From: Amycolatopsis mediterranei
Lineage (GTDB): Bacteria > Actinomycetota > Actinomycetes > Mycobacteriales > Pseudonocardiaceae
Length of the DNA: 64,000 nt
NCBI RefSeq assembly: GCF_026017845.1
Contig: NZ_CP100416.1
Span: forward strand, 1,455,945 to 1,519,944
Direction of reading: 5' to 3'
In this document: positions 28,452-36,713 of the stretch, piece after piece
Position numbering within the stretch: the first letter of the stretch is position 1
Layout: each line of letters begins with the position of its first letter
Position numbers and translations under genes: made by a program
The notes under the pieces: generated by a model
What the model saw: only the letters and a program-made list of their open reading frames with translations
Told to the model about the DNA's origin: nothing
The model's database searches: none

Positions 28452-30947
28452 CTACTTGCCGCTGCCGTACAACGCGCTCACGTCCGCGTCGGACAGCGCC
28501 CGGTCGTAGACGTGGACCTGGTCGACCGCCCCGTTGAGGTAGTCGACCGGGCCGCCGCCGTACTTGCCGCGGCCGATCACCGTGTGGCCCGTCGACGCTT
28601 CGCCGAGGCAGACGCTCTTCGTGGCCGCCAATTGGCCGTCGACGTACAGCTTCAGCGTGCCCGCGGCCGCGTCGCGGACGCCGACGACGTGGTACCAGCG
28701 GTTCGGCTCCGGAGCCGTGGGCGCCAAGGCCCGCGTGCCGACGAAGCTCATCGCCAGCCGGTGGTCCGCGCCCGAGTACTGCAGGAAGAACGCGCTGTTG
28801 CTGTCGCCGTCCTGGCTCACGATCGTCTGGAAGCCGTCACCCACGGCGTTGAACTTCACCCACGCCGCCGCGCTGTAGCTGCCTTCGGTGTTCAGCAGCG
28901 CGGCACCCGTGTCGGCGTACTGGCCCGACCCGTTCACCGCCAGCGCCGAGCCGGTCTTGCCCGCGGTCCAGGACGCGCCGCCCGCGAGCGTCGCGTCGTG
29001 GCTGCCGACGACGTCCTTCGCCACCGTGCCGGCGTTTTCGTCGAAGGGGTACGCGGCGATGCCGTCGATGCCGGGCGTTCCGGCCGGCACCGAGGGACCG
29101 GAAACCGGCGCCCCGGTGGCGCCCTTGATCACCGCGAGGTTCGCCGCGCGGACCGCCGCGAAGTCCATCTTCTTCACCTGCCGGTCGTAGGTGAAGAAGC
29201 CGTTGACCTCCTTCTCGACGTCGGTGGTCTGCGTGTAGACACCCGCCGACACCCCGCACCGCTGGGCGACCAGCAGCAGGCGCTGCTGGAGCTCGCCGTA
29301 GCGCCGGGTCAGCGTTGCGCTGTCGGGCTCCATTTCGTAGGCGAAGCTGCCCGCCGGGTCGAACTGGTGGCCGTCGACCTTCAGGCCGAGGCCGCCGTAC
29401 TCGCCGTCGACCGCCGCGCGCGGGCCGCTCTGCATCGGCGTGCCCGGGCCGGTGTAGCTGTGGTCGTCGTAGATGTCACCGCGGCCGCTGTCCGGTTCGG
29501 ACCGGCAGCAGTTGACGCCGGATTCGGCGTTGACCAACCGGGAGGGGTCCCAGGACTTGACGAGATCGGCGATGCGGCCGACCTCGTAGTCGCCCCAGCC
29601 TTCGTTGAACGGCACCCACGTGACGATCGACGGGAAGCTGCGGTGCTGGTCGATCATCCGGTGCAGCTCGGACTCGAAGTTGACGCGCGAAGCCGCGGAG
29701 GGCTCGATGTCGTCCTTCATCGCCGGCATGTCCTGCCAGACCATCAGTCCGAGCTTGTCGGCGTAGTAGTACCAGCGGTCCGGCTCGACCTTGATGTGCT
29801 TGCGCACCATGTTGAAGCCGAGCGCCTTCTCCTGCTCCAGGTCGAACTTCAGCGCCGCGTCGGTCGGCGCGGTGTAGATGCCGTCCGGCCAGAAACCCTG
29901 GTCGAGCGGGCCGACCTGCATGACGAACTTGCCGTTGAGCAGCATCCGCTGCTTGCCGTCGGCGGTCTTGCCGACGCTGATCGACCGGATGCCGAAGTAC
30001 GAACCGACTTCGTCCCCGCCGGACAGCTTGACGCGCAGGTCGTAGAGGAACGGGTCGTCCGGCGACCACAGGTGCGGCCGGTCCACCTTGAGCTTCAACG
30101 GCTTGTTCGCGTCACCGGACACGCGCCCGACCGGGCGGCCGTGGTCGTAGGCGACGGCTTCGACGCGCTGCTTCACCGGCCCGCCGACCACTGCGTTCAC
30201 CGTGACCGAACCCGAAGCGGCGTCGGGCGTCACGTCCAGGCGGTCGATGCGCGCGGAGGCCACCGGCTCCATCCAGACGGTCTGCCAGATGCCCGACGTC
30301 GGCGTGTAGAAGATGCCGTCACCGGGTTGGCGCTGCTTGCCGATCGGCTGCCCGCCCTGGTCGTTCGGGTCGGCGACGCCGACGACGACCTCCTGGGTCT
30401 TCTTGGTGGTCAGCGCATCGGTGACGTCCACCGACCACGCGTCGTACCCGCCGGTGTGGCGGCCGACGGTCTTGCCGTTGACGATGACCGTCGTGTCGTA
30501 GTCGACGGCCTGGAAGTGCAGCAGCAGCCGTTGTCCCTTGCCGACCTGCCAGTCCTTCGGGACCTCGAACGTGCGCCGGTACCACATGTTCGTCTCGTGG
30601 CGCATGATCCCGGACAGCGCGGACTCGACCGGGTAGGGCACGAGAATGCGCTCTCCCAGTGTCTTGCCGACCGGCGCGGCTTCCCCGGGGGTCGCCTTGG
30701 CGAACTCCCAGACGCCGTTGAGGTTCTGCCACTTGTCGCGGGTCAGCTGGGGCCGGGGGTAGTCGGGGAGGGCGTTGGCGGGGGAGACGTCCTTGGTCCA
30801 CGGCGTGGACAGCGGCGGGGTGAGCCGCTGCCACTGGGGTTCGGCGGCCGAGGCCGCGGCCGGCACGGTGCCGAGGCCGGCCACCGCGACCGCGAACGCG
30901 GCGGCCGCGGTGAGCCATCTCCGGGATTTTCGGGCGGGGCGGAACAT
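28452..30947 (-). CDS. Secreted GH2 beta-glycosidase with C-terminal LamG domain
   Basis: The 831-residue protein has a signal peptide (ending ASAAEP), the GH2 sugar-binding, Ig-like and barrel domains (residues about 60-610) and a C-terminal LamG/concanavalin-like domain (about 620-831). Putative acid/base Glu is in WVPFNEGWGD (near 450) and the nucleophile Glu in VDGEYGGLG (near 514). AGGAGG precedes the ATG. It is the last gene of the sugar ABC operon, so it should release the sugar that the importer takes up. Given the YtfQRT-YjfF-like transporter and GH2 galactofuranosidases known in Streptomyces, beta-galactofuranosidase is plausible; beta-galactosidase or glucuronidase cannot be excluded. 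Confidence 0.88.
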   Translation of the reverse strand: MFRPARKSRRWLTAAAAFAVAVAGLGTVPAAASAAEPQWQRLTPPLSTPWTKDVSPANALPDYPRPQLTRDKWQNLNGVWEFAKATPGEAAPVGKTLGERILVPYPVESALSGIMRHETNMWYRRTFEVPKDWQVGKGQRLLLHFQAVDYDTTVIVNGKTVGRHTGGYDAWSVDVTDALTTKKTQEVVVGVADPNDQGGQPIGKQRQPGDGIFYTPTSGIWQTVWMEPVASARIDRLDVTPDAASGSVTVNAVVGGPVKQRVEAVAYDHGRPVGRVSGDANKPLKLKVDRPHLWSPDDPFLYDLRVKLSGGDEVGSYFGIRSISVGKTADGKQRMLLNGKFVMQVGPLDQGFWPDGIYTAPTDAALKFDLEQEKALGFNMVRKHIKVEPDRWYYYADKLGLMVWQDMPAMKDDIEPSAASRVNFESELHRMIDQHRSFPSIVTWVPFNEGWGDYEVGRIADLVKSWDPSRLVNAESGVNCCRSEPDSGRGDIYDDHSYTGPGTPMQSGPRAAVDGEYGGLGLKVDGHQFDPAGSFAYEMEPDSATLTRRYGELQQRLLLVAQRCGVSAGVYTQTTDVEKEVNGFFTYDRQVKKMDFAAVRAANLAVIKGATGAPVSGPSVPAGTPGIDGIAAYPFDENAGTVAKDVVGSHDATLAGGASWTAGKTGSALAVNGSGQYADTGAALLNTEGSYSAAAWVKFNAVGDGFQTIVSQDGDSNSAFFLQYSGADHRLAMSFVGTRALAPTAPEPNRWYHVVGVRDAAAGTLKLYVDGQLAATKSVCLGEASTGHTVIGRGKYGGGPVDYLNGAVDQVHVYDRALSDADVSALYGSGK

Positions 30948-30977
30948 GCGGTGAACCTCCTGGTAGGGGACGCGGGT

Positions 30978-31961
30978 TCAGCGGGTACGGGAGCGCGCGA
31001 GCAGGCGCTGGATCACCACGACGACGAGCAGGAAGGCCCCGCTCACCACCGTCTGGTAGTTGGAGTCGAGGGTGCCGATCTGGTTGATGACGTTCTGGAT
31101 CAGCGTCCGCAGCAGCACGCCGACGAGCGTGCCGACGATCGTCCCGGCGCCGCCGGTCAGCAGCGTGCCGCCGATGACGACGACGGAAATCGCGTCGAGT
31201 TCGGTGCCGACGCCGATCACCGTGACGCCGGACTGCAGGTAGGCGGCGGTGAGGATGCCCGCGACGCCGGCGAGCGCGCCGCTGAGCGTGTAGAGGCTGA
31301 TCTTGGTGCGGGCCACCGGCAGCCCCATCAGCAGCGCCGACTGCTCGGCACCGCCGATGGCGAACACGGACTGCCCGAACCGGGTGCGGCGCAGGAGCAG
31401 CCCGCCGAGGGCGAACAGGACGAGCGTCAGGTAGACCGGGACGCCGATGCCGAAGATCGTGCCCTGACCGAGCCAGAGGAACGCCGAGCCGGCGTCCACT
31501 TTGTACGTCGTCGCGCCCTCGGAGGTCAGCGCGAGCAGCAGGCCCCTGGCGAACAGCAGCGACGCCAGGGTGACGATGAACGGTGCCATCCCGGTGCGGG
31601 CGATGAGCAGGCCGTTGACGAACCCGATCAGCGAACACACCGCCAGGGGCAGCAGGATCGCCACGACCAGCCCGTACTGGGCGCCGTACGCGGCGAGGAC
31701 GCCGCCGAGCGCGTAGTTCGAGCCGACCGAGAGGTCGATGCCGCCGGAGATGATCACGAACGTCATGCCGAGCGCGATCACCGCGAGGAACGAGCTCTGC
31801 AGCGCGAGGTCGCGCAGGTTGTCGGGCGAGCCGAAGCGCGGGAAGGCGAACCACGCGGCGGCGATGCCGAGCACGAGGACGACGGCCGCGCCCTGGCGTT
31901 GCAGGACTCCGGCGAGGGCGGCGTTGCGCTCGGTGACCGGCGTGGCGGACTGGGCGGTCAT
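30978..31961 (-). CDS. Sugar ABC permease (second, YjfF/RbsC-like)
   Basis: The 327-residue protein has about eight to ten membrane helices and the BPD_transp_2 signature (ISGGIDLSVGSNYALGG; GLPVARTKISLYTLSGALAG). It overlaps the preceding permease gene by ATGA. Two different permeases with one dual ATPase match the YtfT/YjfF arrangement. It forms half of the membrane channel. Confidence 0.9.
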   Translation of the reverse strand: MTAQSATPVTERNAALAGVLQRQGAAVVLVLGIAAAWFAFPRFGSPDNLRDLALQSSFLAVIALGMTFVIISGGIDLSVGSNYALGGVLAAYGAQYGLVVAILLPLAVCSLIGFVNGLLIARTGMAPFIVTLASLLFARGLLLALTSEGATTYKVDAGSAFLWLGQGTIFGIGVPVYLTLVLFALGGLLLRRTRFGQSVFAIGGAEQSALLMGLPVARTKISLYTLSGALAGVAGILTAAYLQSGVTVIGVGTELDAISVVVIGGTLLTGGAGTIVGTLVGVLLRTLIQNVINQIGTLDSNYQTVVSGAFLLVVVVIQRLLARSRTR

Positions 31962-32917
31962 CGGCTGCTCCGCTCGCGGGCGACGTAGACGGCGACGACG
32001 ATGATGGCCGCCTGGACCATCTGCGCGGTCGAGTCCGGCAGGTTGTGCTTGATCAGGGTGGCGTGCACCAGCTGCATGAGCAGCGCGCCGAACACGGTGC
32101 CGAGCACGCGGACCCGGCCGCCGCTCAGCGGCGTGCCGCCGACGACGACCGCGGTGATCGCGGACAGCTCCATCAGCAGGCCCAGGTCGTTCGGGTCGCT
32201 GGCGGCGAGCCTCGACGTCGCCAGCACGCCGGCCACCGCGGCCAGTGCCCCGGAGATGACGTAGACGCCGACGAGCACGCGTTTCACCGGCAGCCCGGCC
32301 AGGGTGCTGGCCGCGCGGTTGCCGCCGACGGCGACCAGGTGCCGCCCGAACGTCGTGCGCTGCACGACCAGCCCGGCCAGCACCGCGAGCACCGCCGCCA
32401 CGATGACCATGATCGGGACGCCGAGGACGTCGCCGGTGCCCAGTTCCAGGAAGTCGCGGTTGTGCAGCTGGACGAGCTGGCCGTGGGCGATGACCAGGGC
32501 CAGCCCGCGGCCGCCGACCAGCAGCGCCAGGGTCGCGATGATCGGCTGGATGCCCAGGTACGCCACCAGGTAGCCGCTGAACAGGCCGGACACGATCCCG
32601 GCGAGGACGGCCACGACGATCGCCGTCAGCGAGCCCGCGCCGAGGTAGAGCGGGATGAGCGCGGCGGCGATCGACATCACCGAGCCGACCGAGAGGTCGA
32701 TGCCCTCGGTGCCGATCACCAGCGCCATGCCGAGCGCGACGATGCAGACCGGCGCCGCCTGCACCAGCTGGGTGCGGAAGTTGGCCGCGGACAGGAAGTT
32801 CTCGGTGAACACCACGTTGAACAGCAGCAGCACGACGACGGCCAGGTAGACGCCGTAGTCCTGCAGCCACGCGGTGACCTTCGCGCGCTCAAGGGTGGCG
32901 GTGGACATCGTTGTCAC
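31958..32917 (-). CDS. Sugar ABC permease (first, YtfT/RbsC-like)
   Basis: The 319-residue protein is of the same family (IGTEGIDLSVGSVMS; GLPVKRVLVGVYVISGALAA). The GTG at 32917 overlaps the end of the ATPase gene by 29 bases; the in-frame ATG at 32908 with GGGGGTG upstream is an equally possible start. It pairs with the downstream permease. Confidence 0.9.
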   Translation of the reverse strand: MTTMSTATLERAKVTAWLQDYGVYLAVVVLLLFNVVFTENFLSAANFRTQLVQAAPVCIVALGMALVIGTEGIDLSVGSVMSIAAALIPLYLGAGSLTAIVVAVLAGIVSGLFSGYLVAYLGIQPIIATLALLVGGRGLALVIAHGQLVQLHNRDFLELGTGDVLGVPIMVIVAAVLAVLAGLVVQRTTFGRHLVAVGGNRAASTLAGLPVKRVLVGVYVISGALAAVAGVLATSRLAASDPNDLGLLMELSAITAVVVGGTPLSGGRVRVLGTVFGALLMQLVHATLIKHNLPDSTAQMVQAAIIVVAVYVARERSSR

Positions 32918-34466
32918 CCCCGGTGCTCTCCGCGGCGATCGCCGTCAGGACGTTCTCCTCGGTGATGCGGTCGCCGGTCAGCTCCCCGACGGCCGAGCCG
33001 TCGCGCAGCACGACCACGCGGTCGGAGCCGTCGATCAGTTCCTCCAGTTCGGACGAGATGAGCAGCACGCCGAGCCCCTCCTGGGCGAGTTCGTCGATCA
33101 GCGCCTGGACCTCGGCCTTGGCGCCGACGTCGATGCCGCGGGTGGGCTCGTCGAGCAGGAGGATCTTCGGGCCGGTGGCCAGCCAGCGGGCCAGCAGCAC
33201 CTTCTGCTGGTTGCCGCCGGACAGCTCCGACACCTTCTGCTCGGGGCCGGCCGCCTTGATCCGCAGGCGCTCCATGAAGATCTTGACGATCTTGTCCTGT
33301 TTGGCCTTGCTGACCAGGCCGAACGGCGAGAGCGTCGGGAGCGCGGCCAGGACGATGTTCTCCCGGACCGACAGGTTCGGGATGATCCCGTCGGTCTTGC
33401 GGTCCTCGGCCAGCAACGCGATCCCGGCCCGCACGGCTTGGGCGATCTTGCCCCTCTTCAGCGGTTTCCCGGCCAGCAGCACGCTGCCGCCGTCGAGGGG
33501 GAACGCGCCGACGATGGCCCGCGCGGTCTCGCTGCGGCCGGAGCCGAGCAGCCCGGCCAGGCCGACGACCTCGCCGGGCCGGATGCTCACCGAGACGTCG
33601 TGCAGCTTCCGCAGGCCGGAGAGGCCTTCGGCCTTGAGCAGCGGCTCGCGCTCGACGTCGTGCTCCTCGCCGAACGCCGTGACGCCCTCTTCGCGGATCT
33701 GGCGGATCTCGCGGCCGAGCATCAGCGACACGAGCTCGATGCGCGGCAGCGGCTTCAGCGGTCCACTGTGGACGACCCGGCCGTCGCGCAGGACGGTGAC
33801 GCTGTCACACACCCGGTACAGCTCGTCCATCCGGTGGCTGACGTAGACGATCGCGATGCCTTCGGCGTGCAGCCGGTTCAGCACCTCGAAGAGCGTCTCC
33901 ACCTCGCGCGGCTCGAGCGACGACGTCGGCTCGTCCATGATGACGACCTTGGCGTCGGTCGAGACCGCGCGGGCGAGCGCGACCATCTGCTGCGCGCCGA
34001 CGCCCAGGGTGTGCAGCGGGCGCTTGACGTCGTCGTCGATGCCGTAGCCCTTGAGCAGCTCGCGGGCCTCGGCGTACATCTTCGACCAGTCGACGAGCCC
34101 CGTGCGAGTGCGCGGCTCGCGGCCGAGGAAGACGTTGCCGGCGATGCTCATCAGCGGGACGAGGTTGACCTCCTGGTAGATCGTGGAGATCCCGGCGCGC
34201 TGCGCGTCGATCGGCCGCTTGAACGTCACCGGCTCGCCGAGGTGGCGCACTTCGCCTTCGTCGGGCTGGTAGACGCCGGTGAGCACCTTGATCAGCGTGG
34301 ACTTGCCGGCGCCGTTCTCGCCGACCAGCGCGTGCACTTCGCCCGGCCGCAGCACGAAGCCGACGTCGTCGAGCGCGAGGGTGCCGGGGAACCGCTTGGT
34401 CACCCCGGTCACCTCGAGCACCGGTGCGGTCGTCATGGCGACGTCCTCTTCGGTGGCTGCCGTCAT
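32889..34466 (-). CDS. Sugar ABC importer dual ATP-binding protein (RbsA/MglA/YtfR type)
   Basis: The 525-residue protein carries two ABC domains. The first has Walker A GENGAGKST, LGVGAQQMVALARA and VVIMDEPTSSLE. The second has the altered P-loop GLLGSGRSE, then SGGNQQKVLLARWL and LLLDEPTRGIDVG. This pattern is diagnostic for the CUT2 family. The ATG overlaps the binding-protein stop (ATGA). It energises uptake by the two permeases. Confidence 0.94.
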   Translation of the reverse strand: MTAATEEDVAMTTAPVLEVTGVTKRFPGTLALDDVGFVLRPGEVHALVGENGAGKSTLIKVLTGVYQPDEGEVRHLGEPVTFKRPIDAQRAGISTIYQEVNLVPLMSIAGNVFLGREPRTRTGLVDWSKMYAEARELLKGYGIDDDVKRPLHTLGVGAQQMVALARAVSTDAKVVIMDEPTSSLEPREVETLFEVLNRLHAEGIAIVYVSHRMDELYRVCDSVTVLRDGRVVHSGPLKPLPRIELVSLMLGREIRQIREEGVTAFGEEHDVEREPLLKAEGLSGLRKLHDVSVSIRPGEVVGLAGLLGSGRSETARAIVGAFPLDGGSVLLAGKPLKRGKIAQAVRAGIALLAEDRKTDGIIPNLSVRENIVLAALPTLSPFGLVSKAKQDKIVKIFMERLRIKAAGPEQKVSELSGGNQQKVLLARWLATGPKILLLDEPTRGIDVGAKAEVQALIDELAQEGLGVLLISSELEELIDGSDRVVVLRDGSAVGELTGDRITEENVLTAIAAESTGGDNDVHRHP

Positions 34467-35542
34467 TTGTAGGAGTTCCCGACCTTCTGCGCAGCGTTGG
34501 TCTCGTCGTACTGGTCGTCGGTGATCACGATGCTCGCCGGGATCGGCTCGCCGTTCTCGAACTTCTGCAGCGTCTGGAAGGCCAGCGGGCCGAAGCGCGG
34601 GTTGGACTCGATCACGGCGTTGTAGCTGCCGTCGACGATGAGCTGCACGGCGTTGCGCGTGCCGTCGATGGAGACGATCTTGACGTCCTTGCCCGGCGTC
34701 TTGCCTGCCGTCTTGAGCGCGTTGACCGCGCCGACGCCCATTTCGTCGTTCTCGGCGTAGACGGCGGTGATGTCCGGGTGGCTCTGGATCAGCTGCTCCA
34801 TCACGGATTGGCCCTTGGACCGGTCGAACTCGCCGGTCTGCTCGGCGACCACGGACAGGCCGGACGTCTTCGCGAGCTCGTCCTTGAAGCCCTTGGTGCG
34901 GTCGGTGGTGACGTTGTTGCCGGACGAGCCGAGCAGGATCGCGACCTTGCCGGTGCCGCCGGTGACCCGCGCGGTCTCCTCGGCGGCGCGCTTGCCCTGC
35001 TCGACGAAGTTCGAGCCGATGAAGGTCAGGTAGTCGGTGCAGGGCTGCGAGGTCACCTTGCGGTCGATGGTGATGACCGGGACCTTCTTGGCCTTCGCCG
35101 CGTCGAAGGCCGGCTGGAGGCCGTCAGAGTTCAGCGGGGCGACGACCAGCAGCTGGGCGCCGCGGTCGAGCATGGACTTGATGTCGCTGATCTGCCGGTT
35201 CAGGTCGCTCTGGGCGTTGGTGACGAGCAGCTTGTCGCTCGCGATGCCGAGCTTCGCGGCTTCGTCGCGGATGGACTGCGTCTCGGTGATCCGGAAGGGA
35301 TTGGCCTCCTTTTCGGACTGTGAGAAACCGACCACCGCCGTCTTCAGGTCGACCTTGGGGTAACCGGTTTTCTGCAGCGTGCAGCCGTCGGCGGACGGCG
35401 CGGCGGACTGGGCGCTGGCGGCCGGCCCACCGCCGCTCGACGGGGCTGCGGGGGATTCTTCCCTGCTGGTGCAGGAGGTGAGGGTCAGCGCGGCGGCGGC
35501 TGCGGTGACCAGGACCAGTCGGGGACGGGAGGACAAGAGCAC
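34463..35542 (-). CDS. Sugar-binding lipoprotein of the CUT2 importer (YtfQ-like)
   Basis: The 359-residue protein has a lipoprotein signal with lipobox LTSC (Cys near residue 24), a short Ser/Ala/Pro linker, and a periplasmic-binding-protein type I fold: VVGFSQSEKEANPFRITETQ, DIKSMLDRGAQLLVVAPL, VPVITIDRKV, VYAENDEMGVGA. The NPFR.TE..S pattern is close to YtfQ, the galactofuranose receptor. It is the first gene of the operon, facing the LacI gene across a 153-base promoter region. Confidence 0.9.
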   Translation of the reverse strand: MLLSSRPRLVLVTAAAAALTLTSCTSREESPAAPSSGGGPAASAQSAAPSADGCTLQKTGYPKVDLKTAVVGFSQSEKEANPFRITETQSIRDEAAKLGIASDKLLVTNAQSDLNRQISDIKSMLDRGAQLLVVAPLNSDGLQPAFDAAKAKKVPVITIDRKVTSQPCTDYLTFIGSNFVEQGKRAAEETARVTGGTGKVAILLGSSGNNVTTDRTKGFKDELAKTSGLSVVAEQTGEFDRSKGQSVMEQLIQSHPDITAVYAENDEMGVGAVNALKTAGKTPGKDVKIVSIDGTRNAVQLIVDGSYNAVIESNPRFGPLAFQTLQKFENGEPIPASIVITDDQYDETNAAQKVGNSYK

Positions 35543-35621
35543 GGTGACTCCTCGGGCAGCGTCGTTGGTGGCCCGCTCGCCGGGGTGATCGGGGTCACCG
35601 CGGGAGCCTTGAGGTACTTTT

Positions 35622-35644
35622 TACATCGTTGGAACAACGTTGTA
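35622..35644. promoter_or_regulatory. LacI-type operator and overlapping divergent promoters
   Basis: Arms TACATCGTTG (35622-35631) and CAACGTTGTA (35635-35644) are inverted repeats with one mismatch around a 3-base centre. TTGTAA (35640-35645) and TACACT (35662-35667), 16 bases apart, make a promoter for lacI that overlaps the right arm. On the other strand TTTACA, 17 bases from TAAAAA, could serve the transporter operon across the palindrome. Confidence 0.7.
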
Positions 35645-35695
35645 AACCGGCGGCGGCTCGCTACACTTCGTGCTCACTCTCTGAAGGGACCGCCC

Positions 35696-36700
35696 GTGAC
35701 CGTGACGCTCAAGGACGTCGCCACGCTTGCCGGAGTTTCGGTGAAGACGGTGTCGAACGTCGTGAACGGCTACGCCTTCGTCAAGCCGGAGAACCGCCGG
35801 CGGGTCGAGGAAGCCCTGGCGGCGACCGGGTACCGGCCCAACGTCGGGGCCCGCAACCTCCGCCGCGGCCGCACCGGGTTCCTGGCGCTGATGGTGCCGG
35901 AGCTGTCGATCCCGTACTTCGGCGAGCTGGCCGGCCTGGTGATCACCGCGGCCCAGAAGCGTGGCTGGAGCGTCCTGATCGAGCAGACGCAGGGGACGCG
36001 GTCACGGGAGCGGGAGACGCTTTCGTCGCTGGGGCCCCACCTGGTCGACGGCGCCCTGGTGCACCCGGAAGCACTGGAAGCGCCGGACTTCCCGGCCGAT
36101 CCGGGCGGGATCCCGCTGGTCATGCTGGGTGAGCACGCGGTGGACGTGCCGATCGACCACGTCGCGATCGACAACGTCCTGGCGGCGCGCACGGCGGTTT
36201 CGCACCTGGCCTCCTTGGGCCGCAAGCGCATCGCGGCGATCGGGCGGAACCCGGAGCGCGGGACGTCGTCGCAGCGGCTGGCCGGCTACCGTTCGGCGCT
36301 CGCGGAGGCCGGTTTGTCCTATTCGGACGCTTTGGTGGCCCCGGCGGAGAAGTGGCACCGGTCGGTGGGGTCGGCGGCGATGAAGTCGTTGCTGGCGCTG
36401 CCTTCGCCGCCGGACGCGGTGTTCTGCTTCAACGACCTGCTGGCCGTCGGCGCGCTGCGCGCGGTGGCCGAGCTGGGGCTGCGGGTGCCCCAGGACGTGG
36501 CGATCGTGGGGTTCGACAACAACGAAGAGAGCGCATTCTCGCTGCCGTCGCTGACGACGATCGCGCCGGACAAGACGGCGCTGGCCGAGGCGGCGGTGGA
36601 CCTCGTGCACCGGCGCATCACGGGGGACAAGACGTCACCGCCGCAGGACATCCAGACGCCGTTCGCGCTGGAGATCCGCGAAAGCACCGGCGGCCGCTGA
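35696..36700 (+). CDS. LacI family repressor of the sugar operon
   Basis: The 334-residue protein starts MTVTLKDVATLAGVSVKTVS, with the LacI helix-turn-helix and hinge helix (NLRRGRTGFLALMVPE), then a sugar-binding domain (SIPYFGELAGLV, PDAVFCFNDLLAVGAL, VGFDNNEESAFSLPSLTTI). GTG 35696 is preferred because GAAGGGA at 35683-35689 precedes it. Divergence from the CUT2 operon and the palindrome between them make it the likely local repressor, relieved by the imported sugar. Confidence 0.92.
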   Translation: MTVTLKDVATLAGVSVKTVSNVVNGYAFVKPENRRRVEEALAATGYRPNVGARNLRRGRTGFLALMVPELSIPYFGELAGLVITAAQKRGWSVLIEQTQGTRSRERETLSSLGPHLVDGALVHPEALEAPDFPADPGGIPLVMLGEHAVDVPIDHVAIDNVLAARTAVSHLASLGRKRIAAIGRNPERGTSSQRLAGYRSALAEAGLSYSDALVAPAEKWHRSVGSAAMKSLLALPSPPDAVFCFNDLLAVGALRAVAELGLRVPQDVAIVGFDNNEESAFSLPSLTTIAPDKTALAEAAVDLVHRRITGDKTSPPQDIQTPFALEIRESTGGR

Positions 36701-36713
36701 CGCCGGTCAGCGG
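36694..36713. terminator. Hairpin overlapping both stop codons
   Basis: CCGCTGA (36694-36700) and TCAGCGG (36707-36713) form a perfect 7-bp stem with a 6-base loop. The left arm ends with the lacI TGA and the right arm begins with the complement of the TGA of the converging AAA ATPase gene. Confidence 0.6.

Noticed and set aside
28347-31988. A 1213-codon plus-strand open frame opposite the GH2 and permease genes
   Set aside because: It is a long antisense frame caused by high GC; its translation is rich in Arg, Val, Asp and His with no domain, while the opposite strand encodes clear GH2 and permease proteins.
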